Positions 8,651 to 17,752 of a stretch of 64,000 bases of DNA are shown here, one piece after another. How positions within the stretch are numbered: the stretch's first letter is position 1; the number at the start of each line of letters is the position of its first letter. This stretch comes from Mycolicibacterium poriferae. Lineage in GTDB: Bacteria > Actinomycetota > Actinomycetes > Mycobacteriales > Mycobacteriaceae. Below the pieces are notes generated by a model. The model was not told the DNA's origin. It searched no databases and saw only the letters and a list, made by a program, of their open reading frames with translations. Position numbers and translations under genes: made by a program. Where the stretch lies: assembly GCF_010728325.1 (NCBI RefSeq), contig NZ_AP022570.1, forward strand, positions 3,596,001-3,660,000. The letters are read 5' to 3'.

Positions 8651-10625
8651 CGGCGATCCCCGTCACGTTGCGGGTGATCGCGCCCACTTCGGCGGCCAGC
8701 ACGCGAGCCGCACCTTCGTGGGCTCCGCGGCGGGGCACGACGTCGCGCAGGCGCTTGTCCGCGGCTTCCAGGTCGGTGACGTCCACCGTCCACGGAGACG
8801 CCGCGGTAGGAGGGTCCCCGCACAGCGCCTCCACGTATTCGTCCACCGCCAGCACGAATTCGCCGTTCCACGCCGCCGCGGGCCGGTCGGGCAGCGAAGC
8901 TTCCAGAGCGGTACAGGACGCCGTCACGGCATTGAGTGCCGTCCGGTAGGCGCCCATCCACCGACGCAGGTCACGAGAATCCATTCGGGTGGCACCGGCA
9001 GCGGCCTCGAACGCCGCGCGGGCCCGGAACGCGCGTTGCCACGCGGCGGACAACGCGTCGGCCGGACTGTCGATCTCGTGGACATAGGCCTTGATCACCA
9101 CCGCGGCGTAGTCCACCTCGGTCTTGAGCAACTCGCCGGCCCGCTGCGCGAGCCTGGTGAGCGCGTCGTCGGGAAGCAGTACGTGGGCCAGCACGGCGAG
9201 GCCGCCACCGATCAGGGCGCCCAACAGCCGGTCGTCGGTGGTCGGCGCGGGCCCGACCTGCTCGAGGCCGATCAAGAACACCACCGCCGCCGTCAGGGCA
9301 GCCGACGACGCCAGATAACCGAGACCGGCGGAAGCGTAGGCCGCCCCGACGAAGACGATGGCCAGCACCGCCGTCACCACGACGCCGGGAGTCAGCAGGA
9401 CCAGCACCACCGATGCCACCGCGATGCCGGCCAGGGTCCCGGCGATCCGGCCGGCGCAGCGGGTGTAGGTGTGCGCGGTCTCCGGACGCAGAACCATCAG
9501 CACCGTCAGCGGTATCCAGTAGCCGTGGGCGATCCCGGTGTACCGCTGCATCGCACAGCCGACCGCGACCGCCACGCTGAGGCGCACTGCGTGGCGGAAG
9601 ACCGGCGAATGGCGGTTGAGGTGGCCACGCATCAGCGCGAGGGCCGAGCGCACCGAGGTTCGCACCTCCGGCCGTCTGAGCCGCACAGCCTCGGGGGAGG
9701 AAGGCAGAAACTCCCCGAGCCGGATGGCGACCGCTTCATGCACCAGCCGGGTCAGGCGATGCACCACAGGCGATTCGGAATCCACCGCCGCATCCAGCCG
9801 GGAGATCGCCGCCTCGGCGTCGGCGCGGGCGCTACGGCGGGTTTGGGCTACGGCGGCGAGCGTGTCCGCCACCGCGTCCAGGACCTCCCGGGGTCGCGCG
9901 TCCGCTGCCACGCCGTCCAACTCGGCCAGCGTCGCGGCGATCCGCTCGGGCAGGCCATACCAGCTGCGGTAGTCCGCGGTGTGGCGCTTCGCCTGGACGT
10001 CGGCCGCGGTGAACGCGGCACGCAACGAGATCAGCGGCTCGGGATCGACAGCGGACACGCCGTCGCCGGTTCCCTCGGCGATCCGCCGGGCATCGGCGGC
10101 CAGCGAGCGATAGGCGTTGGCGAGAGCATCGCGCTGGACGCGCCAGCGCCGTTGCGGCCAGACGGCAATCAACGCCGCCTGGATCAGTCCGCCGACGAAG
10201 GCCAGTCCCGCAGTCGCCAATGCCGACCACACAGTCGGCGTGATCGGCGGCGCGACAACCAGAATCGCCGCCGAGGCCGCGCCGATCAGCCCCGCGTTGG
10301 CACTGAGGGCCCACGGCATCGCCGCGGCCAGACACCAGAGTGCTGCGGCGAGCACGAAGACGGGGGAGTAGCCGGACGCGGCGGCACCGATGAGAGCGGC
10401 GAACCCCAGCACCGTCGACGCGCCGACGGCCAGCTGGACACGCGCGCGGGGGCTTTCCTGCAACGCCACCGCGCCTGTCACAGCCCCCGCCGCGGCGGCC
10501 GCGGTCGCGGCCCCCGGTGGTCCCCACTGCGCGGCGACCACCCCTACGGCGATCACCCCGAGCAGGCTGCGCAGGACCGCGGCGGCGTCCGGCACCCCCG
10601 GACGCAGCGTAAGGCCCTTCATCAT
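8622..10625 (-). CDS. FUSC-family integral membrane protein
   Basis: A 667-residue protein with two blocks of membrane helices (about residues 13-160 and 360-480) separated by a long cytoplasmic helical region and followed by a C-terminal soluble region. This duplicated layout, with the second block containing the HGYWIPLTVLMVLRP signature, defines the fusaric-acid-resistance/YccS (FUSC) family, linked to efflux of aromatic acids. Start is MM at 10625/10622. The gene diverges from the EthD gene with only 32 bases between start codons, so promoters must overlap. Substrate not predictable. Confidence 0.85.
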   Translation of the reverse strand: MMKGLTLRPGVPDAAAVLRSLLGVIAVGVVAAQWGPPGAATAAAAAGAVTGAVALQESPRARVQLAVGASTVLGFAALIGAAASGYSPVFVLAAALWCLAAAMPWALSANAGLIGAASAAILVVAPPITPTVWSALATAGLAFVGGLIQAALIAVWPQRRWRVQRDALANAYRSLAADARRIAEGTGDGVSAVDPEPLISLRAAFTAADVQAKRHTADYRSWYGLPERIAATLAELDGVAADARPREVLDAVADTLAAVAQTRRSARADAEAAISRLDAAVDSESPVVHRLTRLVHEAVAIRLGEFLPSSPEAVRLRRPEVRTSVRSALALMRGHLNRHSPVFRHAVRLSVAVAVGCAMQRYTGIAHGYWIPLTVLMVLRPETAHTYTRCAGRIAGTLAGIAVASVVLVLLTPGVVVTAVLAIVFVGAAYASAGLGYLASSAALTAAVVFLIGLEQVGPAPTTDDRLLGALIGGGLAVLAHVLLPDDALTRLAQRAGELLKTEVDYAAVVIKAYVHEIDSPADALSAAWQRAFRARAAFEAAAGATRMDSRDLRRWMGAYRTALNAVTASCTALEASLPDRPAAAWNGEFVLAVDEYVEALCGDPPTAASPWTVDVTDLEAADKRLRDVVPRRGAHEGAARVLAAEVGAITRNVTGIAVTRGPIAVR

Positions 10626-10657
10626 CGGTCCATTCTGTCCCGGGCTATGTTCGGCAC

Positions 10658-11377
10658 GTGGAGAAAGTCATCATCACGCTTCGGGGTACCCCGGGTGACG
10701 AGGCCTGGTGCACCGGGTTGCGCACCGACGCCGCGCAGACACTTCTCGAATCCGGGTTGGCCGGCGTGGCCGTCAACGTCCGCGACGACGCGGTCACCGA
10801 TTCCCTCATGACCCTCACCACCCTCGACCCGCCCGCCATCGCCGTCGTCAGCCTCTGGACCCAGCAGTGCTACGGCGAGCAGATCCGTACCGCCACCGAG
10901 CTGCTGGCGGGTCTCTGCCAGCAGGTGTCTGCCTACCTGGTCACCGAATCGGTCCCGCTGCCACCGCCCCCCACCGCACCAGGAGAACGCACCCCGGGCC
11001 TGGCGAACGTCGCGATGCTGCGCCGACCGTCCGATCTGGACCAGGCGACGTGGCTTCATCGCTGGCAGCACGACCACACCCAGGTCGCCATCGACACCCA
11101 GGCCACTTTCGGCTACGTCCAGAACACGGTGGTGCGCGCACTGACCGACGACGCGCCGGTCTTCGCGGCCATCGTCGAAGAGCTGTTCCCCCTTGCCGCG
11201 ACGACCGACCTGCACGCCTTCTTCGGTGCGGCCGACGACGCCGAGCTCAGCGACCGGATGGCGCGAATGGTGGCCAGCACCTCTGCATTCGGTGCCAACC
11301 GCGACATCGACACCGTCCCGACGAGTCGATACGTGCTGCGCGATCCGTTCGCGCCGGCCGATACGCTGCAGCGGTGA
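10658..11377 (+). CDS. EthD-domain protein
   Basis: A 239-residue protein starting at GTG 10658. The central part (LHRWQHDHTQVAIDTQ, then YVQNTVV) matches the EthD/dimeric alpha-beta barrel family, found with cytochrome P450 or CoA-ester degradation systems in actinobacteria. Its stop overlaps the GTG start of the enoyl-CoA hydratase (GTGA), so the two are translationally coupled and probably act in one degradation or modification step. The role of EthD proteins is poorly defined, so function beyond this is not assigned. Confidence 0.7.
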   Translation: MEKVIITLRGTPGDEAWCTGLRTDAAQTLLESGLAGVAVNVRDDAVTDSLMTLTTLDPPAIAVVSLWTQQCYGEQIRTATELLAGLCQQVSAYLVTESVPLPPPPTAPGERTPGLANVAMLRRPSDLDQATWLHRWQHDHTQVAIDTQATFGYVQNTVVRALTDDAPVFAAIVEELFPLAATTDLHAFFGAADDAELSDRMARMVASTSAFGANRDIDTVPTSRYVLRDPFAPADTLQR

Positions 11378-12132
11378 CTCTGCAGATCAGCGACGACAAC
11401 CGGGTCCGCACTCTGGTCCTGGACCGGCCCGAGGCCCTCAACGCGTTCAACGAGGAGCTCTACCTCGCCACCGCCACCGCGCTGCGGGAGGCCGACGCCG
11501 ATCCCGACGTCGCCGTGGTCCTGCTGACCGGCGCAGGCCGAGCGTTCAGCGCGGGCAACGATCTCAAAGAGATGGAGGCGCGGATCACCGATCCGCAGAT
11601 GAGCGACCAGGGCAGCCATTTCACGACGATGATCAGTGCGCTGACCGACCTGACCAAGCCGTTGGTGTGCGCGGTCAACGGGGTCGGGGTGGGCATCGGC
11701 ACCACGGTTCTCGGGTACGCGGACCTGGTGTTCATGTCCTCAACCGCGCGGCTGAAGTGCCCGTTCACCAGCCTGGGGGTCGCGCCGGAGGCGGCCTCGT
11801 CGTATCTGCTGCCGCAGTTGATCGGCCGTCAGAACGCGGCGTGGATGCTGCTGTCGTCGCAGTGGGTCGACGCCGCAGAGGCGCTGCGCATGGGCATCGC
11901 GTGGAAGGTCTGCGAACCCGACGAGCTGCTACCCGAGGCCCGGCGACATGCCGAAATCATTGCTGCGCAATCGATTCCCAGTCTTGTCGCGGTGAAGAGC
12001 ACGCTCACCGAGCCGTTCCGGGACGGCATCGAGGCTGCTACCGCGCGGGAGAACGCGCAGTTCGAGATGCTCCTCGGTGGTGCGGCCAACGCGGCGGCCC
12101 TGGCGGACTTCACCGGCCGGGGCAAGTCCTAG
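11374..12132 (+). CDS. Enoyl-CoA hydratase/isomerase (crotonase family)
   Basis: A 252-residue crotonase-fold enzyme. The oxyanion-hole loops are visible as AFSAGNDLKEME and GVGVGIGTTVLGYADLVF. Instead of the paired glutamates of classical hydratases the second position falls in SLGVAPEAASS, the pattern of many isomerase-like and steroid-related mycobacterial EchA paralogues. The start is the GTG that overlaps the EthD stop. The stop codon shares the palindrome CTAG with the stop of the convergent bfd gene. Reaction on an unsaturated acyl-CoA is likely; exact substrate unknown. Confidence 0.82.
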   Translation: MTLQISDDNRVRTLVLDRPEALNAFNEELYLATATALREADADPDVAVVLLTGAGRAFSAGNDLKEMEARITDPQMSDQGSHFTTMISALTDLTKPLVCAVNGVGVGIGTTVLGYADLVFMSSTARLKCPFTSLGVAPEAASSYLLPQLIGRQNAAWMLLSSQWVDAAEALRMGIAWKVCEPDELLPEARRHAEIIAAQSIPSLVAVKSTLTEPFRDGIEAATARENAQFEMLLGGAANAAALADFTGRGKS

Positions 12133-12320
12133 CGACTGACCCGATTGGGTGCACAGTCGGCGAAATGGGCTTCGATGATCGACCGCAGCGTACGGCGGCA
12201 GCGGCCACAGTCACCGCCGGCACCGCAGGCCTCGGCGATCTCCTTGGAGGTGCGTGCGCCGTTGGCCACCACTTCGCTCACCGCGTGACTGGTGGTTCCG
12301 GTGCACAGGCAGACGAACAC
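12129..12320 (-). CDS. bfd: Bacterioferritin-associated ferredoxin
   Basis: A 63-residue BFD-like [2Fe-2S] protein. The four cluster ligands are Cys4, Cys6, Cys38 and Cys41 (CLC near the start, CGRC later), the same layout as E. coli Bfd, which binds bacterioferritin and delivers electrons to release stored iron. Start is the GTG at 12320. The gene follows the hypothetical gene 12323-12955 with a two-base gap, in one transcript. It faces away from bfrA across an IdeR-like box, so storage and mobilisation proteins are divergently arranged. Two extra cysteines (32 and 56) are not part of the motif. Confidence 0.85.
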   Translation of the reverse strand: MFVCLCTGTTSHAVSEVVANGARTSKEIAEACGAGGDCGRCRRTLRSIIEAHFADCAPNRVSR

Positions 12321-12322
12321 GG

Positions 12323-12955
12323 CTACTCCTGCGCGCCGACGCTCATCAGATGGGCGAACCGGCCGACGAACCGCGTCGGATAGGCACCCATGCCGGCGTT
12401 GCACATCCACTCGGCAGCCGCGTCGGGATGCTCGATCCACTGACGCGCGCTGACCTCGCTGTCGATCTCCTGCAGTATCAGGACTTCCTGTCCGTCGTCG
12501 AGGGCGCGGTACACCCAGATCTTGCGCACGCCGCCTTGCTTGAAGCGCTCGAGACCGTCGTGGATCTTGACCATCAGTTCCGACACGTCGTCGACCGACG
12601 ACATCACGCCGACGACGACGCGACCGACATGACGCTCGGATCCGGCCCCGTACAGGTCGATCTTCTCGACGACCTCGCCGCCGAAAATCGGGGGAATGTC
12701 ATCAGCGCCGGAAATATTGAACCATTCGAAAATAGCCGGCGAGCGCAGCACTTCCCTGATCGAGCGGGCCTGCCGAATTCCGATGGTGACCAGTACCCGG
12801 CGCGGCTCCCAGATGGATTCGTAAACCACGACGTGATGCGCCCCGATAGTGGAAAGACCATCTCGGTGCTTTTCCAGCCATTCCCACATCAACTCGAGGT
12901 CGTCGACGCGAAAATCACAGGCGAGAATGAACGAGTGCAGATCGTACTCGTCCAT
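12323..12955 (-). CDS. Conserved two-repeat protein upstream of bfd
   Basis: A 210-residue soluble protein with no catalytic motif that I recognise. It appears to be an internal duplication of about 90 residues: LVTIGIRQARSIREVLRSP...EWF in the first half aligns with LILQEIDSEVSARQWIEHP...EWM in the second, each ending in a G..VE/GRF-like strand. This suggests two ferredoxin-like (ABM-type) folds. The start is ATG 12955. The IdeR-like box is 36 bases upstream, and bfd follows immediately, so expression is probably iron-repressed and the function iron-related. It sits where M. tuberculosis has Rv1874/Rv1875 next to bfrA. Confidence 0.65.
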   Translation of the reverse strand: MDEYDLHSFILACDFRVDDLELMWEWLEKHRDGLSTIGAHHVVVYESIWEPRRVLVTIGIRQARSIREVLRSPAIFEWFNISGADDIPPIFGGEVVEKIDLYGAGSERHVGRVVVGVMSSVDDVSELMVKIHDGLERFKQGGVRKIWVYRALDDGQEVLILQEIDSEVSARQWIEHPDAAAEWMCNAGMGAYPTRFVGRFAHLMSVGAQE

Positions 12956-12990
12956 TGGTGACCCTTGCCTTTCTTGGTCGGCCTCAGCTG

Positions 12991-13009
12991 TTAGCCGAGT
13001 CTAACCTTA
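12991..13009. promoter_or_regulatory. IdeR (iron) box-like palindrome
   Basis: TTAGCCGAGTCTAACCTTA matches the mycobacterial iron-box consensus TTAGGTTAGGCTAACCTAA at 14 of 19 positions. It lies 36 bases before the hypothetical-bfd unit and about 197 bases before bfrA, a geometry that suits repression of the first and activation of the second by iron-loaded IdeR. Confidence 0.6.
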
Positions 13010-13205
13010 CTTAGCCTAGGCAGTCCAGACTCCAGCGCGGTTACCCGGGAGGTCTCGGCCGAAATCCCGCTCACCGACCCGAAAACATGCCTCACACAGC
13101 GGTAATGGCGCGCGCTGCGTGCCGCGCGTGCACTAGATTGAAGATGCTCGCGTACCACCGTGCAGATAGCGCACGCGGACATCGACAACGTGTTTAGGAG
13201 CAGCC

Positions 13206-13685
13206 ATGCAAGGCGATCCCGAGGTTCTGAAATTGCTCAACGAGCAATTGACGAGCGAATTGACGGCGATCAACCAGTATTTCCTCCATTCCAAGATGCA
13301 GGACAATTGGGGTTTCACTGAACTGGCTGCGCATACGCGCAAAGAATCGTTCGAGGAAATGGTTCACGCCGAGGAGATCACCGATCGAATCCTCATTCTC
13401 GACGGTCTGCCCAACTACCAGCGGCTGTTCTCGCTGCGCGTCGGGCAGACGCTGCGCGAGCAGTTCGAAGCCGATCTGGCGATCGAGTACGAGGTCGTCG
13501 GGCGCCTCAAGCCAGGCATCCTGATGTGCCGCGAGAAGGGCGACGCCACCTCGGCGAACCTGTTCGAGAAGATCCTCGCCGACGAGGAACTGCACATCGA
13601 CTACCTGGAAACGCAGCTCGAGCTGATGGGCAAGATGGGCGAAGAGCTCTACATGGCCCAGTGCGTGTCCCGCCCGCCGCAATAG
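13206..13685 (+). CDS. bfrA: Bacterioferritin BfrA
   Basis: A 159-residue haem-containing ferritin, the same length as M. tuberculosis BfrA (Rv1876). The ferroxidase ligands Glu18, Glu51, His54, Glu94, Glu127 and His130 are all present, and Met52 is the inter-subunit haem ligand. The 24-mer stores ferric iron in its cavity. A clear AGGAG precedes the ATG. The IdeR-like box upstream and the divergent bfd gene suggest coordinated control of storage and release. Confidence 0.97.
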   Translation: MQGDPEVLKLLNEQLTSELTAINQYFLHSKMQDNWGFTELAAHTRKESFEEMVHAEEITDRILILDGLPNYQRLFSLRVGQTLREQFEADLAIEYEVVGRLKPGILMCREKGDATSANLFEKILADEELHIDYLETQLELMGKMGEELYMAQCVSRPPQ

Positions 13686-13788
13686 CGGTTCGTCGCGGGC
13701 CCCGGCGGCTACCCCCGCCTAGCGCGGTAACTTCCATAGGACATCTAACGATGTAGGTGGAGAGTTCCTCGCGCCCCGAAAGGCAGGT

Positions 13789-15852
13789 ATGACAGGCAGC
13801 CCCGCGACCAGCGCCGAACACCCCGAACACGCCGAACCCGCCCAGGTCGGCTCGCAGCGGCGCAATCTGATCTTCATCGCCGTTCTGCTCGGCATGCTGC
13901 TGGCGGCACTGGATCAGACCATCGTGGCCACCGCGCTACCCACGGTGGTGGCCGATCTCGGCGGCGCCGGACACCAGGCCTGGGTGGTGACCAGCTACCT
14001 GCTCGCGTCGACCATCGTCACGGCCATCGTGGGCAAGCTCGGGGACCTGTTCGGGCGCAAGGCCGTCTTCACCGTCGCGGTGCTGTTCTTCCTGGGCGGA
14101 TCGGTGCTGTGCGGCATCTCGTCCTCGATGACGATGCTGGTCGCCTCCCGGGCGCTACAGGGCATCGGTGGCGGCGCGATCATGGTGACGGCGATGGCGC
14201 TGATCGGCGAGGTGATCCCGCTGCGCGATCGGGGCAGGTATCAGGGCGCGCTGGGTGCGGTGTTCGGCGTGACGACGGTGATCGGCCCCCTTCTGGGCGG
14301 ATACTTCACCGATCACCTCAGCTGGCGCTGGGCGTTCTGGATCAACATCCCCGTCGCCCTGGTCGTGCTCGCCGTGGCCACCGTGGCGATCCCGGCGCTG
14401 GGGCAGCGGACCCGGCCGGCCATCGACTACGCCGGCATCGCGACCATAGGCCTCGGCGCGTCCGGGCTGACGCTGGCCACCAGCTGGGGCGGAAGCACCT
14501 ACGCATGGTCGTCGCCGATGATCATCGGTCTGTTCGTCGGCTCTGCGGTGATGCTGGCCCTGTTCGTCTGGGTCGAGTTGCGCGCCGACGAACCCGTGCT
14601 GCCCATCCGGTTGTTCGCCAGCCCCGTGTTCACCGTGTGCTGTGTGCTCGCCTTCATCGTCGGTTTCGCGATGCTGGGTGCGCTGACCTTCCTGCCGACC
14701 TTCATGCAGTTCGTCGACGGTGTCTCGGCCACCGAGTCCGGCCTGCGCACGTTGCCGATGGTGGGCGGGTTGTTGCTGACCTCCATGGGCAGCGGCATGT
14801 TGGTCAGCCGCACCGGTCGCTACAAGGTGTTCCCCGTCGTCGGCACCGCGGTCATGGCGGTGGGATTCGTGCTGCTGTCGCAGATGGACGCCGGCACCCC
14901 GGTACTCCAGCAGAGCGCCTACCTGTTCGTGCTCGGAGCCGGGATCGGGTTGTGCATGCAGGTACTGGTGCTGATTGTGCAGAGCACCGCCAACTTCGCC
15001 GACCTCGGCGTCGCGACGTCGGGCGTGACGTTCTTCCGCACCATCGGAAGTTCGTTCGGTGCGGCCATCTTCGGGTCGCTGTTCGCCAACTTCCTGGAAA
15101 GCCGCATCGCCACCGCGCTGGCAGTCAGCGGCGCCCCTGCCGAGGCGGCACAGTCTCCGCAGGCCCTGCAGCGTCTGCCCGACGACGTCGCCGCGCCGAT
15201 CATCAACGCCTACGCCGACTCGCTCGGCCTGGTGTTCCTGTGCGCGGCGCCGGTGGCCGTGATCGGATTCCTGGTCGCACTGACCCTCAAGGAAGTTCCC
15301 CTGCGTGACCTCGACCCGGCTGCGGGTGTCGACCTCGGGGAGGGCTTCGGCATGCCTCAGATGGAGACCCCGGAGGAGATTCTGGAGACCGCGGTGGGCC
15401 GGCTGGTGCGTCATTCACCCGACATCCGGCTGCGCAGCATCGCGGGCCGACACGGCTGTGTGTCCGACCTCGCCCTGCTGTGGGGCCTGATCCAGATCTA
15501 CCGGCACAGTCAGGTGTTCGGTTCGGCCACCCTGTCGGCGATCGCAGACCGGCTCAGAGTGCCCGCCGAAGTACTCGAACCGACGTTCACGCGCCTGGTC
15601 GATTCCGGCTACGCGTTGCGCACCGGCGACCGCATGTGGCTCACCCAGGCCGGGGCCGGTCAGGTCGCCGCGGCGACCGGCGCGCTCGTGAGCCGAATCG
15701 TCGAGAAGCTCGCGTCGTCGCCACTTTTCGAGGGACGTCCCGACCGCTCCGATGTCGAGGCGGCGCTGGAGAGAATCGCGGCGCGACTGCTGGTGCAGCG
15801 CGAGTGGGATGACCGGGGTGCGGTGCCCGAGACCGCTACGCCCGCGCGGTGA
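13789..15852 (+). CDS. MFS (DHA2) exporter with C-terminal winged-helix-like domain
   Basis: A 687-residue protein, equal in length to M. tuberculosis Rv1877 and in the same position after bfrA. Residues 25-520 carry 14 membrane helices with the DHA2 signatures LDQTIVATALPTVVADLG and GKLGDLFGRKAVF, indicating proton-coupled drug export. Residues about 525-675 are soluble and include a segment (LSAIADRLRVPAEVLEPTFTRLVDSGYALRTGDRMWLTQAG) shaped like a MarR-type winged helix. That is unusual for a transporter and may gate or sense rather than bind DNA. The start has GAAAGGCAGGT upstream. Confidence 0.88.
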   Translation: MTGSPATSAEHPEHAEPAQVGSQRRNLIFIAVLLGMLLAALDQTIVATALPTVVADLGGAGHQAWVVTSYLLASTIVTAIVGKLGDLFGRKAVFTVAVLFFLGGSVLCGISSSMTMLVASRALQGIGGGAIMVTAMALIGEVIPLRDRGRYQGALGAVFGVTTVIGPLLGGYFTDHLSWRWAFWINIPVALVVLAVATVAIPALGQRTRPAIDYAGIATIGLGASGLTLATSWGGSTYAWSSPMIIGLFVGSAVMLALFVWVELRADEPVLPIRLFASPVFTVCCVLAFIVGFAMLGALTFLPTFMQFVDGVSATESGLRTLPMVGGLLLTSMGSGMLVSRTGRYKVFPVVGTAVMAVGFVLLSQMDAGTPVLQQSAYLFVLGAGIGLCMQVLVLIVQSTANFADLGVATSGVTFFRTIGSSFGAAIFGSLFANFLESRIATALAVSGAPAEAAQSPQALQRLPDDVAAPIINAYADSLGLVFLCAAPVAVIGFLVALTLKEVPLRDLDPAAGVDLGEGFGMPQMETPEEILETAVGRLVRHSPDIRLRSIAGRHGCVSDLALLWGLIQIYRHSQVFGSATLSAIADRLRVPAEVLEPTFTRLVDSGYALRTGDRMWLTQAGAGQVAAATGALVSRIVEKLASSPLFEGRPDRSDVEAALERIAARLLVQREWDDRGAVPETATPAR

Positions 15853-15871
15853 CGCGGCGTACGATGCGGCC

Positions 15872-16354
15872 ATGAGCCGAATCGGAGACTTCGCCGACGA
15901 CGACGTGACCGGTTTCGCGGTCACCTCTCCCGATCTCGGTGCCGCGATGGCGAACTTCAGCCACGCCGTCTACACCAAGGGCAGGCTGCCGCTGCGGGTG
16001 CGGGAAGCGGCCCGCATCGTGATCGCCCACGCCAACGAATGCGTAGTGTGCCAGAACACCCGCGACGGCACCGGTGACGCCGCCGGCGTTGACGAGGATC
16101 TCTACGAGCACGCGGCCGAGTGGCGGACGTGGCCGGGGTACAGCGACGCCGAGCGCATCGCGATGGAGTTCGCACACCGGTTCGCCACCGATCACACCGG
16201 CCTTCGTGACGACGACGACTTCTGGCGGCGCGCCGCCGAACATTTCGACGACGCGCTGATCACCGATCTGGCGATCTCCTGTGCGATGTGGGTGGGCATG
16301 GGTCGGGTGTTGCGCACCCTCGACATCGGGCAGGCCTGCAAGATCACGCTGTAG
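15872..16354 (+). CDS. Carboxymuconolactone decarboxylase/AhpD-like protein
   Basis: A 160-residue all-helical protein. The core segment VREAARIVIAHANECVVCQNTR carries the AhpD-type CxxC pair (Cys57, Cys60), implying peroxidase or disulfide redox activity rather than true decarboxylation. It starts 20 bases after the exporter and is followed after 36 bases by glnA3, all on the same strand, so it is probably part of the same unit. This gene is absent from the Rv1876-Rv1879 order that I remember and so may be an insertion specific to this lineage. Confidence 0.8.
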   Translation: MSRIGDFADDDVTGFAVTSPDLGAAMANFSHAVYTKGRLPLRVREAARIVIAHANECVVCQNTRDGTGDAAGVDEDLYEHAAEWRTWPGYSDAERIAMEFAHRFATDHTGLRDDDDFWRRAAEHFDDALITDLAISCAMWVGMGRVLRTLDIGQACKITL

Positions 16355-16390
16355 AGTTCGGCCGACCCGCGCACCCGGCTGCTGGTATGA

Positions 16391-17752
16391 ATGGCTGACA
16401 TGGCAGCCAAACCGCTCGCCGCCGCGGCCATCGCACAACTCGAGTCCGATGGAGTGGCGACCCTCATCGGGACCGTCGTCAATCCGGCGGGTCTCATCCA
16501 CGCCAAGACAGTGCCGTTGCGCCGAATGAGCTCGTTCGCCGATCCGGGTCTGGGCGCCAGTCCGGTCTGGCATGTCTTCGCGATCGACCAGGCGGGCATC
16601 GTGTTCAGCGAGTCCACCGGCGTGGTCGGCGACCAGCGCATCCGTATCGACCTGGGAGCGCTGCGCATCCTGGGCAACGGATTCGCCTGGGCGCCAGGCT
16701 CATTCTTCGACCAGGACGGCGAGCCCGACCCGTACTGCACCCGGGGCGCGCTGGCCGCCGTCACGAAACGCCTCGACGACGCCGGATACAGCGCGGTGGT
16801 GGGCCACGAGATCGAATTCATGCTGGTCGGCCCAGACGGTGCACGTTTGCCGCAGCACCTGTGGGCTCAGTACGGGCTGGCCGGCGTGCTCGAACACGAG
16901 GGATTCGTCCGAGACGTGACGGCCGCGGCCACCAGTTCGGGGGTGGCGATCGAGCAGTTTCACCCCGAATACGGAGCCAACCAGTTCGAGATCTCGTTGG
17001 CCCCGTTGGCGCCGGTCGCCGCCGCCGACCAGCTGACGCTGATGCGCATCATCATCGGCCGAGTCGCCAGGTCGTACGGAATGCGCGCGAGCCTTTCTCC
17101 CGTCCCGTTCGCCGGTAGCGTGGGTTCTGGTGCGCACCAGCACTTTTCGCTGAAACGCGGCGACACACCGGTGTTCTCCGGGGGCGGGCTCCCTGGCGGC
17201 TTGACCGCGGAGGGGTCGTCGGCGATCGCCGGTGTGCTCGGCGGGCTTGCCGAGGCGCAGGGCGTGTTGTGCGGCTCGATCCTGTCCGGGCTGCGCATGC
17301 AGCCCGGCAGCTGGTCGGGTGCCACGCTGTGCTGGGGCACCGAAAACCGTGAAGCCGCTGTGCGTTTCCTGCCCGGCGGTTCGGCCAACCCCTACGGCGC
17401 CAACGTCGAGGTCAAGGTCGTCGATCCCTCCGCGAACCCCTACCTCGCGTCCGCGGTGATCCTGGGTCTGGCTCTCCACGGCATCGAGCAGGGCCTCACC
17501 GCGCCGGGTGAGATCGCGGTCGACCCGGCCTCGTTGTCCGATTCCCAACGCGCCGAGGCGGACCTGCGGGTGCTGAGCACCGACCAGTCCGAGATTCTCG
17601 ACGCGTTGAACGGCTCGGCCATGATCCGAGGCATCCTCGGCGACCCGGTGGTCGACGCCGTCGTCGCGGTACGCCGATATGAACGCGACAACTTCGCCGA
17701 CCTGAGCACCGAGGAACTGGCCGAGAAGTTCCGGCTGGCCTGGAGCGTGTGA
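16391..17752 (+). CDS. glnA3: Glutamine synthetase family protein GlnA3
   Basis: A 453-residue member of the glutamine-synthetase fold. Conserved metal and ATP segments are visible (GHEIEFML, then GSGAHQHFSL and the C-terminal NPYGANVEVKVVDPSANPYLA). It occupies the position of M. tuberculosis glnA3 (Rv1878). GlnA3-type proteins in Streptomyces ligate glutamate to polyamines rather than ammonia, so gamma-glutamylation of an amine is more likely than glutamine synthesis. Start may be codon 1 or Met4. The stop abuts the ATG of the amidohydrolase with no gap; the pair mirrors the two halves of fungal FluG. Confidence 0.87.
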   Translation: MADMAAKPLAAAAIAQLESDGVATLIGTVVNPAGLIHAKTVPLRRMSSFADPGLGASPVWHVFAIDQAGIVFSESTGVVGDQRIRIDLGALRILGNGFAWAPGSFFDQDGEPDPYCTRGALAAVTKRLDDAGYSAVVGHEIEFMLVGPDGARLPQHLWAQYGLAGVLEHEGFVRDVTAAATSSGVAIEQFHPEYGANQFEISLAPLAPVAAADQLTLMRIIIGRVARSYGMRASLSPVPFAGSVGSGAHQHFSLKRGDTPVFSGGGLPGGLTAEGSSAIAGVLGGLAEAQGVLCGSILSGLRMQPGSWSGATLCWGTENREAAVRFLPGGSANPYGANVEVKVVDPSANPYLASAVILGLALHGIEQGLTAPGEIAVDPASLSDSQRAEADLRVLSTDQSEILDALNGSAMIRGILGDPVVDAVVAVRRYERDNFADLSTEELAEKFRLAWSV

